DNA of 64,000 nt, taken from the NCBI RefSeq assembly GCF_004319545.1, contig NZ_CP036313.1, positions 3,040,501 through 3,104,500 on the forward strand, written 5' to 3'. Below the pieces are notes generated by a model that was not told the origin of the DNA, did not search any database, and saw only the letters and a program-made list of their open reading frames with translations. Position 1 is the first letter of the stretch. Every line of letters starts with the position of its first letter. Made by a program: the position numbers and the translations under genes. Origin of the DNA: Desulfobacter hydrogenophilus (GTDB lineage Bacteria > Desulfobacterota > Desulfobacteria > Desulfobacterales > Desulfobacteraceae). Below are positions 47,310-56,309 of the stretch, piece by piece.

Positions 47310-48441
47310 CTCGGATTATATGGCAAGGGCTTTGGAGCTTGCAGCCCGGGGCAAAGGATATACCTCTCCCAATCCCTGTGTCGGTGCCGTGGTGGTGAAA
47401 AACGGTCAGATTATTGGCCAGGGTTTTCATCCCAAAGCAGGAGGTCCCCATGCAGAGGTGGTGGCCATTGATGATGCCGCAGTAAGAAATCCTGAAAAGT
47501 TAGTCGATTCCACCATCTACGTAACCCTTGAACCTTGCAACCATTTTGGAAAAACCCCCCCATGCACCCATAAAATTCTTAAGGCAGGTATTTCACGAGT
47601 TGTGGTGGCCTGCGAAGATCCCAATCCCAATGTTGCGGGGGGCGGAATTGACTTTTTGAGGGAAAAAGGCCTTGAGGTTGTATCAGGGCTTATGGAACAA
47701 GAGGCCTTGACCTTGATCGAAGACTTTGTCTGGAATGTTCAGAACGACAAAACGCCCTTTGTCACCTTGAAATGTGCTGCCACCCTTGATGGATATATTG
47801 CCACCAGGACTGGGGATTCCCAGTGGATCACCTCTCGCGCATCCCGAAAATTCGGCCACGTATTGCGTCATCAAAATGATGCTATTCTTATCGGTTCCGG
47901 CACCCTGCATGGGGATGACCCGTCCTTAACCGCCAGAATTGATGAGAAACAGGCTCTCGATCCTGCCCGGATAATTCTGGATACCCGTTTGAGTATTCAA
48001 GAAAATGCCAAGGTTGTGGTTCAAGAATCAAGCGCCCCTACCATCATTGTTACCGGTCCAGGCTGTGATCCAGGAAAAATTCAGCGCTTCAAAGACAAGG
48101 GTGTACAGGTTCTTGAATGCCGAGTCGTGGAAAATTTGCTTGATTTAAATGACCTGATGATTAAGTTGAGAAAACTGTCCATCACAAGTCTTCTCATTGA
48201 AGGCGGGGGGCGTGTGGCAGCATCGGCTCTGGCCGCAGGGATTGTTAACAAGATCTGCTATTTTCTTGCCCCCAAGATTATGGGCGGAAATGACGGCATC
48301 CCAGTGTTCAACGGATCGGGGCCTGAAAAGATAAAGGACGTGTTTGAACTGGTCCGGGTCACTACCCGGCAGTTCGGCTCAGATACCTTGGTTACAGGCT
48401 ATATTGAACCCCGGAATAGGCCGGTTAGTAATGGAATATAA
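47302..48441 (+). CDS. ribD: Riboflavin deaminase/reductase RibD
   Basis: 379 residues from ATG at 47302, which overlaps the nrdR stop. N-terminal deaminase: GAVVVKNGQIIGQGFHPKAG, PHAEVVAI and PCNHFGKTPPC zinc ligands. C-terminal reductase: VTLKCAATLDGYIATRTGDS, GSGTLHGDDPSLTAR, LIEGGGRVAASAL and APKIMGGNDG. It carries out steps 2 and 3 of riboflavin synthesis. First of four rib genes. Confidence 0.95.
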   Translation: MSDSDYMARALELAARGKGYTSPNPCVGAVVVKNGQIIGQGFHPKAGGPHAEVVAIDDAAVRNPEKLVDSTIYVTLEPCNHFGKTPPCTHKILKAGISRVVVACEDPNPNVAGGGIDFLREKGLEVVSGLMEQEALTLIEDFVWNVQNDKTPFVTLKCAATLDGYIATRTGDSQWITSRASRKFGHVLRHQNDAILIGSGTLHGDDPSLTARIDEKQALDPARIILDTRLSIQENAKVVVQESSAPTIIVTGPGCDPGKIQRFKDKGVQVLECRVVENLLDLNDLMIKLRKLSITSLLIEGGGRVAASALAAGIVNKICYFLAPKIMGGNDGIPVFNGSGPEKIKDVFELVRVTTRQFGSDTLVTGYIEPRNRPVSNGI

Positions 48442-48459
48442 TTTGGTGGGAGATGACTT

Positions 48460-49137
48460 TTGTTTACTGGGATCATAGAAAGTCTGGGCACCATTCGGCG
48501 CATTGAAACCCATGGAGAAGGCAAGATTTTGGTGATTGCCTGTGACCTGGATCTTTCCGGTACGGGGATAGGGGATTCCATTGCCGTAAATGGGGCCTGC
48601 CTGACCGCAGTAAGCCTTGGCAAAGGTCAGTTCAAGGTGGACATGGCACCGGAAACTGTGTATCGCACCACATTTGGTTCCGTTGGACCCGGCGCCCGGG
48701 TCAATATTGAACGGGCGCTGAAGTTGTCTGACCGCATAGATGGGCATCTGGTATCGGGCCACATAGACGGTACAGGTGTGATTTCAAAAATTGAGACCCG
48801 GAGCAATGCCATCATATATGATATCCAGGTGCCGGAAAACCTTGCCGATGAGATGATAGAAAAAGGCTCAGTGGCCATTGACGGGATCAGTCTAACCATC
48901 AACCAATGCCGGCAAAACGGTTTTTCGGTAAGTATCATTCCCCATACCGCAAAAATTACAACAATAGGGTTTAAAAACGTAGGGGACCAAGTCAATATTG
49001 AGACGGATATGCTGGGAAAATATGTGAAAAAATTTTTATCAGGGCAGGGGAAAAGCACCAAGAGTGCTAACGACGCCGGCGCTGATGCCGACTTGGACAT
49101 CAGTATGTCACTTCTTGCCCGGAACGGATTCTTGTAA
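48460..49137 (+). CDS. ribE: Riboflavin synthase alpha chain
   Basis: 225 residues from TTG at 48460 (GGGAG upstream; the family start MFTGIIE fits exactly). Two lumazine-synthase-like barrels are seen: [11 protein letters not shown]...[14 protein letters not shown] and [14 protein letters not shown]...[13 protein letters not shown]. It dismutates two lumazines into riboflavin. No FMN riboswitch is visible upstream of ribD or ribE. Confidence 0.95.
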   Translation: MFTGIIESLGTIRRIETHGEGKILVIACDLDLSGTGIGDSIAVNGACLTAVSLGKGQFKVDMAPETVYRTTFGSVGPGARVNIERALKLSDRIDGHLVSGHIDGTGVISKIETRSNAIIYDIQVPENLADEMIEKGSVAIDGISLTINQCRQNGFSVSIIPHTAKITTIGFKNVGDQVNIETDMLGKYVKKFLSGQGKSTKSANDAGADADLDISMSLLARNGFL

Positions 49138-49148
49138 AGGATAATAAA

Positions 49149-50354
49149 ATGCCGCATTTGACAATTAAACAGGCGATCGAAGATATAAAAAAGGGAAAAA
49201 TGGTCATCCTGGTGGATGACGAGGACAGGGAGAACGAAGGCGATCTGACCATGGCGGCCGAGGCCGTAACCCCTGAAACCATCAATTTTATGGCTACTTA
49301 TGGCCGCGGGCTGATATGTCTGTCCCTTGATTCAAGTATTGCAGATAAGCTTGACCTTCCCATGATGGTTGAGCACAACACTTCTCAGTACGGTACGGGG
49401 TTTACGGTTTCCATTGAGGCCAAACAAGGTGTGACCACAGGCATTTCAGCCGCAGATCGGGCCACCACTATTTTGACAGCAGTGGATGATGAGACCGGAC
49501 CCCAGGATATTGCAAGACCTGGCCATATTTTTCCTTTGCGGGCCCGGGACGGCGGGGTTATGGCGCGCATCGGCCAGACGGAAGGCTCTGTGGATCTGGC
49601 ACGCCTGGCAGGGCTCAAGCCCGCTGGCGTCATCTGTGAAATCATGGATGATGACGGAACCATGGCCCGGATGCCTTCCCTTGAAAAATTTGCTAAAAAG
49701 CACGGCATCGGCATCTGCACGGTGGCGGATCTTGTTACATACCGTTTAAAAACAGAAAGTTTTGTGAAACGGGCAGCCGAAACCGTTATTCCCACCCGGG
49801 TGGGCGGTGAATTCAAAATCATTGCCTATGAGAATGATCTGGACAATCTTACCCACATTGCCCTGGTTAAGGGTGAAATTGATCCGGAAAAGGAGATTCT
49901 GGTGCGGGTGCATTCCGAATGCATGACCGGTGATATTTTTTCTTCTTTGCGTTGTGACTGCCAGGATCAGCTCCGCAAGGCAATGGAAATGGTGGATGAA
50001 GAAGGGTCCGGCGTTATTCTATATTTGCGCCAGGAGGGACGGGGTATCGGCCTTGTTAATAAATTAAAAGCCTATGAATACCAACGCCAGGGATTGGATA
50101 CGGTCCAGGCCAATGAAAAACTTGGATTTTCGGCTGACCTGCGTGATTATGGTGTTGGGGCCCAGATGCTGGTGGATCTGGGCGTGCGTAAAATGCGTCT
50201 GCTGACCAACAATCCGAAAAAGATGGTGGGGCTTCAAGGCTACGGCCTAAGCGTTGTGGAGCAGGTGCCCATTGAAGTGGCGCCTAATCCCTATAACAAG
50301 GGGTATTTGAAGTGTAAGCAGGCCAAGATGGGTCATCTACTACATATAAAATAA
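49149..50354 (+). CDS. ribBA: Bifunctional DHBP synthase/GTP cyclohydrolase II
   Basis: 401 residues. The N-terminal RibB half has [17 protein letters not shown] and the [14 protein letters not shown]...[12 protein letters not shown] motif. The C-terminal RibA half has the zinc site [16 protein letters not shown] and the GTP site [14 protein letters not shown]. Both halves keep their key residues, so both reactions are expected. In the rib operon, 12 bp before ribH. Confidence 0.96.
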   Translation: MPHLTIKQAIEDIKKGKMVILVDDEDRENEGDLTMAAEAVTPETINFMATYGRGLICLSLDSSIADKLDLPMMVEHNTSQYGTGFTVSIEAKQGVTTGISAADRATTILTAVDDETGPQDIARPGHIFPLRARDGGVMARIGQTEGSVDLARLAGLKPAGVICEIMDDDGTMARMPSLEKFAKKHGIGICTVADLVTYRLKTESFVKRAAETVIPTRVGGEFKIIAYENDLDNLTHIALVKGEIDPEKEILVRVHSECMTGDIFSSLRCDCQDQLRKAMEMVDEEGSGVILYLRQEGRGIGLVNKLKAYEYQRQGLDTVQANEKLGFSADLRDYGVGAQMLVDLGVRKMRLLTNNPKKMVGLQGYGLSVVEQVPIEVAPNPYNKGYLKCKQAKMGHLLHIK

Positions 50355-50365
50355 GGAAAATAAAT

Positions 50366-50833
50366 ATGCCTCAGATAATTGAAGCCAATTTGAATGCCAA
50401 GGGCAAAACATTTGGTATTATTGCCGCAAGATTTAATGATTTTATTGTAGATAAGCTTGTGTCAGGCGCTTTGGATTGTCTTATCAGAAGCGGTGCACAG
50501 GATCAGGATATTACCATTGTCAAGGTCCCTGGTGCCTTTGAAATCCCTTTGGCAGCAGCCAAAATGGCTGCCTTTAAAAAATATGACGCCATTATCTGTT
50601 TAGGTGCCGTGATCCGCGGGGCCACAACCCATTATGACTATGTGTGTGCCGAAGTATCCAAGGGAATTGCTTCCGTCAGCCTTGAGGCTAAAGTGCCGGT
50701 GATGTTTGGTATTCTTACCACTGAAACCATTGAGCAGGCCATTGAACGTGCCGGTACAAAATCTGGAAACAAGGGCTTTGATGTGGCCTTGGGCGCCGTT
50801 GAAATGGCAAACTTATGCAAAAATATGGAATAG
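50366..50833 (+). CDS. ribH: Lumazine synthase
   Basis: 155 residues, forming the icosahedral or pentameric lumazine synthase. Motifs are [47 protein letters not shown], and [23 protein letters not shown]. It ends in a short tail. The next gene nusB begins four bases after the stop. Confidence 0.97.
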   Translation: MPQIIEANLNAKGKTFGIIAARFNDFIVDKLVSGALDCLIRSGAQDQDITIVKVPGAFEIPLAAAKMAAFKKYDAIICLGAVIRGATTHYDYVCAEVSKGIASVSLEAKVPVMFGILTTETIEQAIERAGTKSGNKGFDVALGAVEMANLCKNME

Positions 50834-50836
50834 AGC

Positions 50837-51250
50837 ATGGGTGACAGGCGCAAATCCCGGGAATTGGCTCTGCAGGCCCTGTTTGCTTTGGATCTTAATA
50901 AATTTGATACCCGATTGCAAATGGATGATTTCCTTGAACAGCACGGGGAAGATTTAAGTGAGTCCACACGTCTTTTTTTTCAAACGCTTGTGGATGGAGT
51001 GCTGGGGAACCGAGAAAAAATAGATACGCTTTTGGATCAATGGGCGAAGAATTGGAAGATTTCCCGTATGCCGGCAGTGGACAGAAATATTATGCGTATT
51101 GCCGTATTTGAGATGCTTAATTTGTCGGATATCCCGTCATCGGTATCCATTAATGAGGCGGTGGAAATCGGTAAAAAATTCGGCACCCGGGATTCCGGGC
51201 CGTTCATCAACGGTGTACTGGACAGGATTCGAGTTCAGTATGAGTCCTAA
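50837..51250 (+). CDS. nusB: Transcription antitermination factor NusB
   Basis: 137 residues, all helical, binding boxA RNA for rRNA antitermination. Motifs are RRKSRELALQALFALDL, LVDGVLGNREKIDTLL, MPAVDRNIMRIAVFEML and PSSVSINEAVEIGKKFG. ribH-nusB is a common pair. Its stop codon lies in the left arm of a MITE-like element. Confidence 0.95.
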   Translation: MGDRRKSRELALQALFALDLNKFDTRLQMDDFLEQHGEDLSESTRLFFQTLVDGVLGNREKIDTLLDQWAKNWKISRMPAVDRNIMRIAVFEMLNLSDIPSSVSINEAVEIGKKFGTRDSGPFINGVLDRIRVQYES

Positions 51251-51424
51251 GGACCTCAGATTAAATAACTTGAACGAAATAGCTTGCCTTTTAGCCCATC
51301 TACTTCGTTGCATCAAAGGCCAAATCCAAATAGGCCTGCCTGCTATTCAACCTTTAATGCGCCTTGTAGATGAACCAAAATTAGGCGTTATTTCTGCCCA
51401 ACTTATTTAAGTTGCGGTCCTAAG
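51246..51424. repeat. MITE-like element with TTAGGACCGC-type ends
   Basis: The left end CCTAAGGACCTCAGATTAAA is matched by CTTAGGACCGCAACTTAAAT read inward from the right end, both continuing into TAACTTG or TAAGTTG. It is ~179 bp long with no coding content. The first ~110 bp are shared with the element at 55794. The ends resemble those of the palindrome at 1341. It lies between nusB and the MBL gene. Confidence 0.75.
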
Positions 51425-51452
51425 CTATGATGTGAAGAACAAGGAGGATGTT

Positions 51453-52073
51453 TTGATTATACATAAACTTGAAGTCGGTCCTATCATGGCAAACTGCTAT
51501 ATTGTAGGGTGTGAAGATACAAAGCAGGCCGCTGTCATTGATCCGGGCGATGATGCAGACCGGATACTCATGACCCTTGCCAAGGCTGAATTGAAGGTAA
51601 AATATTTGATCAACACCCATGGTCATTTTGATCATGTTGGGGCAAACAAGAGAATGAAGGATGCCACCGCTGCTCAAATTGCCATTCATCCAGAAGATGA
51701 ACCCATGCTCTTGGACCTGGCTAATCATGCTGCCATGTTCGGTCTTGGGGCAGAAAATTCTCCGCCTGCCGATATTTATCTCAAGGACGGCGATACAATT
51801 ACCTTTGGCAATATTACCTTTGAAGTGATTCACACCCCGGGGCATTCACCTGGGGGCATCTGTCTTTATACGCCTGGTCATCTGTTTGTCGGAGATACAC
51901 TTTTTATGGGCTCAATCGGCCGTACCGACCTTCCCGGGGGCGATTATGACACTCTGATTTCCTCCATAAAGACCAAATTGCTGAATTTGGACGAAAAGAC
52001 CATTGTCTATCCCGGACATGGCCCTGATAGCACCATTGGCAATGAAAAGCGGATGAACCCCTTTCTCAGATAA
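51453..52073 (+). CDS. MBL-fold metallo-hydrolase (glyoxalase II-like)
   Basis: 206 residues from TTG at 51453, chosen because AAGGAGG lies just before it. Metal site: INTHGHFDHVG (THxHxDH), the distal His in VIHTPGHSPGG, FVGDTLFMGSIGRTDLPGGD and the final PGHG. This is the small glyoxalase II-like group common in anaerobes. The substrate is unknown; a hydroxyacylglutathione hydrolase role is unlikely in an anaerobe that may lack glutathione. Confidence 0.88.
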   Translation: MIIHKLEVGPIMANCYIVGCEDTKQAAVIDPGDDADRILMTLAKAELKVKYLINTHGHFDHVGANKRMKDATAAQIAIHPEDEPMLLDLANHAAMFGLGAENSPPADIYLKDGDTITFGNITFEVIHTPGHSPGGICLYTPGHLFVGDTLFMGSIGRTDLPGGDYDTLISSIKTKLLNLDEKTIVYPGHGPDSTIGNEKRMNPFLR

Positions 52074-52092
52074 TATCTGAAACTTTTTTTGT

Positions 52093-52119
52093 CCCGGATC
52101 ACCGATATTGTGATCCGGG
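52093..52119 (+). terminator. Terminator-like hairpin after the MBL gene
   Basis: Perfect 10-bp arms CCCGGATCAC (52093-52102) and GTGATCCGGG (52110-52119) with loop CGATATT. A short TTT follows and a T run precedes it, so it could act on either strand. Confidence 0.6.
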
Positions 52120-52421
52120 GTTTAAATTTTGATCTGTCATTTGAGCATGCTACTGCCTGATTTTCCAGCAGGAGGGTTAGGTGGTGCTTTTGTCCGGATT
52201 TGATCCGGACTGTGCCCGATATCATATCCTTACCACCGATTCCTGATTGATAATAAAAACAACCCGGAATACCTGTCAGCCGTTTCATAAATTATTGAGC
52301 ATTCCAGACAAGGGTGTATTTACCAGGCCAATCTGTCACAGCGTTTTGAAACCGGTTTCAGCGGCGCAAGGCCTATTCTCTGTTTTTAAAGTTGTTCAAA
52401 AAGAATCCAACCCCCTTTGTC

Positions 52422-52663
52422 TCATTTGTCCAGGGTGGGAACTGCCAGAGGGGCTCCACTTCGTCCGAGCGCTTTTTCAAAGTTGAAAATCAGACTGTTG
52501 AAATACGGCTCATCAAGGGAACCATTGCCCGGGGATCCTGTCACCGGTTGCCCTAAGATCCGATCTATGTACATTATTGAAGCGCCCGAACCTGTAAGCG
52601 GCATGTGTATACCGATTCCATCTTTATTCTCACCTATGTACCCTGATTTCTGTCTACTATATC
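52422..52663 (-). other. Open-frame remnant, C-terminal fragment of unknown gene
   Basis: On the minus strand an open frame of about 80 codons has protein-like content: SGYIGENKDGIGIHMPLTGS, then GASIMYIDRILGQPVTG and NSLIFNFEKALGRSGAPLAV, ending PTLDK and a stop. It has no credible start upstream because a TGA closes the frame, so it looks like the 3' end of a lost gene. I do not recognise the family. The surrounding 52120-52738 gap shows no other gene. Confidence 0.3.
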
Positions 52664-52738
52664 ATGGGCAGCCTTGAATTTAAGTGTTGAATAGGCTATT
52701 TTTTCTACTCGTTGCTAAAATATAAATGGATTCAAAAA

Positions 52739-53443
52739 ATGAAATACATTAAGTTTATAATAATTTTTGTATGTCTGTTTTTTTTTGCAGAGCCGGTTTA
52801 TGTATGTGCGGGGCCGATTGCTCTGCCTATGGCCCCCGCATTTGAGTTTGAGCCTGTGTTAGAAGGAGAGCGTTTAACTCATGATTTTATAATAAAAAAT
52901 CAGGGAGATGCCCCCCTGAATATTACCGGGGTTCGTCCTCCTTGAGGCTGTGACAAAAAAGCCTATGACAGGCAGATTCCCCCGGGCGGGGAAGGAAAAA
53001 TCACCATTGGCGTTAACACCGCAGGGTATGGCGGACGTGAGTTGATTAAAAACATTTTGGTCAAAACTGATGATCCTAAAAATAAGAAATTTTATTTGAA
53101 AATTGCCGGCAAAGTTCAAGAGATCATCAAGGTCAGTCCCAGCACCGTGAACCTGAGCGGAACTCCCGGCCGGACTTTAAGTGCAGTGGTCACAATCGAA
53201 CCGGTGCAGAAGGATGAATTAAAGATCCTTGGCATGACGCTTAAGTATAATAAGCAGATAAAGGCTGAGCTGATTAAGCCAGGCCAGGGGAAAAAGAACT
53301 GGCAGGTCCGGGTTTCCTGTTATTCTGACCGTTCTGCCGATATTTATGATTTTATTACACTGACAACAGACAATCCCAATAAATCGCATTTGAGAATTAG
53401 GATATATGCCCTTTTTGAAGAGGCAGAGCCTATTAACGAATGA
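52739..53443 (+). CDS. DUF1573-type secreted protein with in-frame TGA (probable selenocysteine)
   Basis: 234 codons if TGA at 52943-52945 (codon 69) is read as selenocysteine. A signal peptide covers about residues 1-24. Residues 25-68 fit the DUF1573 pattern (PAFEFEPVLEGERLTHDFII, then ITGVRPP). The TGA is followed in the same frame by GCDKKAYDRQIPPGGEGKIT, VNTAGYGGRE and LVKTDDPKNKKFYLKIAGKV. In DUF1573 this site is a conserved CGC motif, so here it becomes Sec-Gly-Cys. No ATG restarts the frame after the TGA. Two hairpins lie just downstream of the TGA. The alternative is a nonsense mutation, but its exact placement on a conserved Cys makes that less likely. Confidence 0.7.
52943..52993 (+). 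promoter_or_regulatory. Candidate bacterial SECIS region after TGA
   Basis: Downstream of the TGA, GCCT-ATGAC-AGGC (52961-52973) forms a small hairpin whose loop starts 19 bases after the TGA and contains a G. A stronger stem TTCCCC-CGGGC-GGGGAA (52977-52993) has GGG in its loop but starts farther away. Bacterial SECIS elements vary greatly and were not folded here. Confidence 0.4.
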
Positions 53444-53491
53444 TTCAAGGATATATCGAAATTAATAAATAGCTCCAAGGAATTTAACAGA

Positions 53492-54133
53492 ATGGATACA
53501 GCAGGAATTAAGGCCGTTGTGTTTGACTGCGACGGTGTCATGTTTGATACGGCCCAGGCCAACCGTAAATTTTACAACGAGATTTTGGCTAATTTTAACA
53601 AACCATCCCTTGACGATGAGCAGTTTGAAAACATTCATATGATGACGGTAAAGGCTGCTGTTGAATATCTTTTTCCGGAAATGGATGAACACCGGCCGGT
53701 ATACGAGATGATTACAACTATCGGCTATGCCTCCGTGATCCCCTTGATGCTGATGGAACCGGGCCTGATAGAGTTGCTTGACGCCATAAAGCTGGCCGGT
53801 TGGGTGCGCGGTGTGGCTACAAACCGAACAAATACCATGGGAAGTGTACTTATTGAACATAAACTGAAAAAATCATTTGATATTATTGTCACGGCATCTG
53901 ATGTGGCCAATCCCAAACCCTTTCCCGATCAACTGGAAAAAATTATGGGTGCCTATGCACTGCTGCCTCGGCAGATTGTGTTCATCGGGGATTCCATATT
54001 CGATAAAAAAGCGGCTGAAGCGGCCGGAACCTGGTTCATTGCGTTTAAACAGCCCGGGCTTAAAGCCCATGCCCATGCAGTATCCATGGGTGAGGTAGGA
54101 GAACTATTAAAGTTACGCAAATATAATTCTTGA
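53492..54133 (+). CDS. HAD-superfamily phosphatase (Gph-like)
   Basis: 213 residues. Motif I VVFDCDGVMFDT gives the nucleophilic Asp, with a helical cap after it. Motif II is VATNRTN. The Lys of motif III is in ANPKPFPDQL, and motif IV is VFIGDSIFDKKAAEAAG. It resembles phosphoglycolate phosphatase and beta-phosphoglucomutase relatives; the substrate is not clear. It is 48 bp behind the candidate selenoprotein, possibly one transcript. Confidence 0.85.
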   Translation: MDTAGIKAVVFDCDGVMFDTAQANRKFYNEILANFNKPSLDDEQFENIHMMTVKAAVEYLFPEMDEHRPVYEMITTIGYASVIPLMLMEPGLIELLDAIKLAGWVRGVATNRTNTMGSVLIEHKLKKSFDIIVTASDVANPKPFPDQLEKIMGAYALLPRQIVFIGDSIFDKKAAEAAGTWFIAFKQPGLKAHAHAVSMGEVGELLKLRKYNS

Positions 54134-54253
54134 CAAATCATCGAATCATCATTAAATCTTACAAGATTTTTAAATAAAATTGAAGTCAGGTGCCGGGTCA
54201 AGGCATTTGACACCTATAATGGAAGTTAACCATAGATAAGGAGACTGACGTAT

Positions 54254-55531
54254 ATGTCTAAATTAGTTGCACCCCATGGCGGGAAAGGTCTTGTATGCTG
54301 CAAGCTTGAAGGCGCAGAACTGGAAGCTGAACTGAAAAAAGCTGCTGGTCTGAAAAAAATTGAAATTTCTTCCCAGGTTAAAGGCGACTTGATCATGCTG
54401 GGTATCGGCGGTTTCTCTCCGCTGAACGGTTTTATGACCAAGGCTGACTGGAAAGGCGTTTGCGAAGACTTCCTGCTGGCTGACGGTACTTTCTGGCCGG
54501 TTCCCGTTATGCTCGACGCTGCTGCCGATGCTGCCGCAGACATCAATGTTGGCGATGAAATCACCCTGGAAAGAAATGGTGAAATTTTTGCCACAATGAA
54601 GATCGAAGAAAAATTCGAAATGACCGAAGACGATAAAAAATGGGAATGTGAGAAAGTCTACAAAGGTCATGGCGAAGAGTCTCAAGATGATGTATTCTGG
54701 AAAATTGCCATGGAAGATCATCCCGGCGTTCAGATGGTTATGGCTAGAAAAGAATTCTGCCTGGCAGGTCCTGTAAAAGTTCTTTCCGAAGGTGAATTCC
54801 CCGAAAAATTTAAAGGTGTTTACCTGACACCTAAAGAAACCCGGGCTATCATGGATGAAAAAGGCTGGGCCAACGTTGCCTCCATGCAGCTGAGAAACCC
54901 CATGCACAGGTCCCATGAGCATCTGTGCAAGATCGCCCTTGACGTATGCGACGGCGTCCTAATTCATTCCCTGATCGGTAACCTGAAACCCGGTGACATC
55001 CCCGCAGACGTACGTATCAAATGCATTGATACTCTGATCAAGGGTTATTTTGTTCCCGAGCATGTTATTAACGCTGGATATCCCTTGGACATGAGATATG
55101 CCGGCCCCCGTGAAGCCCTGCTGCATGCCACCTTCCGTCAGAACTACGGTGTTAACAAAATGATCATCGGTCGTGACCATGCCGGCGTTGGTGACTTCTA
55201 CACCCTGTTCGAAGCACAGGAAATCTTTGATACCATCCCCATGCCTGAAGATGACGGAAAACGCCTGCTGTGCGAACCGCTGAAGATTGACTGGACTTTC
55301 TACTGCTACAAATGCGACGGCATGGCTTCCATGAGAACCTGCCCCCATGGCAAGGATGATCGTGTTATCCTCTCCGGCACCAAACTGCGTCACGCCCTGT
55401 CCAACAACCAGCCTGTTGTTGATCACTTTGGCCGTGAAGAAGTTCTCGTTATCCTTAGAGAATACTATGCCAGCCTGACCGAAAAGGTTGAAGTAAAACT
55501 GCAGAGCCATGCAGAAGGTACCAAGATGTAA
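54254..55531 (+). CDS. sat: Sulfate adenylyltransferase (ATP sulfurylase)
   Basis: 425 residues. It activates sulfate with ATP to APS, the entry step of dissimilatory sulfate reduction. The active-site motif is [24 protein letters not shown] is the second nucleotide motif. A Cys pair [15 protein letters not shown] may bind a metal, as in sulfate reducers. Codon use is strongly biased and AT-poor in third positions compared with neighbours, a mark of high expression. RBS AAGGAG. TATAAT at 54215 may be its -10. aprAB and a pyrophosphatase are not adjacent. Confidence 0.97.
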   Translation: MSKLVAPHGGKGLVCCKLEGAELEAELKKAAGLKKIEISSQVKGDLIMLGIGGFSPLNGFMTKADWKGVCEDFLLADGTFWPVPVMLDAAADAAADINVGDEITLERNGEIFATMKIEEKFEMTEDDKKWECEKVYKGHGEESQDDVFWKIAMEDHPGVQMVMARKEFCLAGPVKVLSEGEFPEKFKGVYLTPKETRAIMDEKGWANVASMQLRNPMHRSHEHLCKIALDVCDGVLIHSLIGNLKPGDIPADVRIKCIDTLIKGYFVPEHVINAGYPLDMRYAGPREALLHATFRQNYGVNKMIIGRDHAGVGDFYTLFEAQEIFDTIPMPEDDGKRLLCEPLKIDWTFYCYKCDGMASMRTCPHGKDDRVILSGTKLRHALSNNQPVVDHFGREEVLVILREYYASLTEKVEVKLQSHAEGTKM

Positions 55532-55575
55532 GTGAAGGTTTTTCCTTAGCTGACATCCGTTTTATGATGTAAATT

Positions 55576-55616
55576 AAAGCGGCCCTTTCCTGATTATAGG
55601 AACGGGCCGCTTTTGC
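55576..55616 (+). terminator. Rho-independent terminator of sat
   Basis: AAAGCGGCCC (55576-55585) pairs with GGGCCGCTTT (55604-55613) across an 18-base loop, followed by a short T run. Confidence 0.85.
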
Positions 55617-55689
55617 GTTTATCAATTGCCAACGCCCTTGAATTTTGACCTTAAAAAGGTAAGGACTATATATTTGGAAGCTCTAACAG

Positions 55690-55767
55690 GGTGTTAAGTT
55701 ACTTTTATTCTTTGTTGTGGGGTGAGTCTGGGTGTCGATAAACCAGGTCAATCCGTGGCTGTATATA
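55690..55767 (-). repeat. Dispersed ~100-bp repeat, copy F (minus orientation)
   Basis: Read on the minus strand the blocks are TATATACAGCCACGGATTGA, CCTGGTTTATCGACACC, CTCACCCCACAACAAAGAAT and AAAAGTAACTTAACA. These match copies B and D closely in the first half. It is the first of three degenerate elements in the 778-bp gap between sat and the PiT gene. Confidence 0.7.
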
Positions 55768-55793
55768 GAAGATTGTTTATCATCCCTTCTCCT

Positions 55794-55905
55794 TAAGGAC
55801 CGCATATTAAATAACTTGAACGAAATAGTTTGCCTTTTGGCCCATCTACTTCGTTGGATCAACGGCCCAATAGACATGCTATTCAACCTTTAATGCGCCT
55901 TGGCG
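55794..55905 (+). repeat. MITE-like element, second (truncated) copy
   Basis: CTTAAGGACCGCATATTAAA, then TAACTTGAACGAAATAG, TTGCCTTTTGGCCCATCTAC, TTCGTTGGATCAACGGCC and TATTCAACCTTTAATGCGCC match the element at 51246 with few changes. The right half with the second inverted repeat is missing. Confidence 0.7.
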
Positions 55906-55927
55906 ATGGCTTTGATACTTTTGATAA

Positions 55928-56182
55928 CTCTGCGGTTACTCAGTTGGAGAAGACCCTCTTAATGGTCTGAACCTGATCAGACGCCTTTGGCAAGGGGACA
56001 AACCTTTCAAAAAAAATCTTCAGCAAAAAAAAATTGCCTCGTCTGGTACCGCTCAATTATTTAAAGATACCCGGATTGGTAAAAATATGAATCAGTATCG
56101 ACAGCGTTTGATTCGCAATTTTCGGTGTGAATACCATTTATATGTCATGAAGTGGAATGTGACATCTCAAGCCGTTCCATGA
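55928..56182 (+). other. Open-frame remnant, unknown origin
   Basis: 84 open codons start right after a TAA and have no start codon near the front: LCGYSVGEDPLNGLNLIRRL, then WQGDKPFKKNLQQKKIASSG, TAQLFKDTRIGKNMNQYRQR and LIRNFRCEYHLYVMKWN to a stop. Runs of 8-9 A within it invite frameshifts. It may be the tail of a broken gene brought in with the adjacent repeat. The family is not recognised. 56183-56309 holds only a short CATCGGA hairpin. Confidence 0.25.
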
Positions 56183-56309
56183 ACAATTTTTTAGGCGGGC
56201 GGGCTTGCCATCGGATTTTGTTCCGATGCTGAAAAAACAGTAGCCTTAATCCGGTTTAAGTTCGATTTATAAAAGATTTACCTCATCCTGATTCACTGAA
56301 AAAAAAGAA

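Noticed and set aside
47250..48460. FMN riboswitch before the riboflavin genes
   Set aside because: The DNA before ribD is nrdR coding sequence, and the 18-bp gap before ribE is too short; no RFN-like motif is seen.
53042..53443. Separate gene starting at TTG 53042 instead of readthrough of the TGA
   Set aside because: It lacks a ribosome site and would begin inside the DUF1573 domain; the 5' half with signal peptide is in the same frame directly before the TGA.
54207..54220. TTGACA directly before TATAAT upstream of sat, as a full promoter
   Set aside because: The two hexamers are only two bases apart, so they cannot act together; TATAAT may be a -10 with a poor -35.
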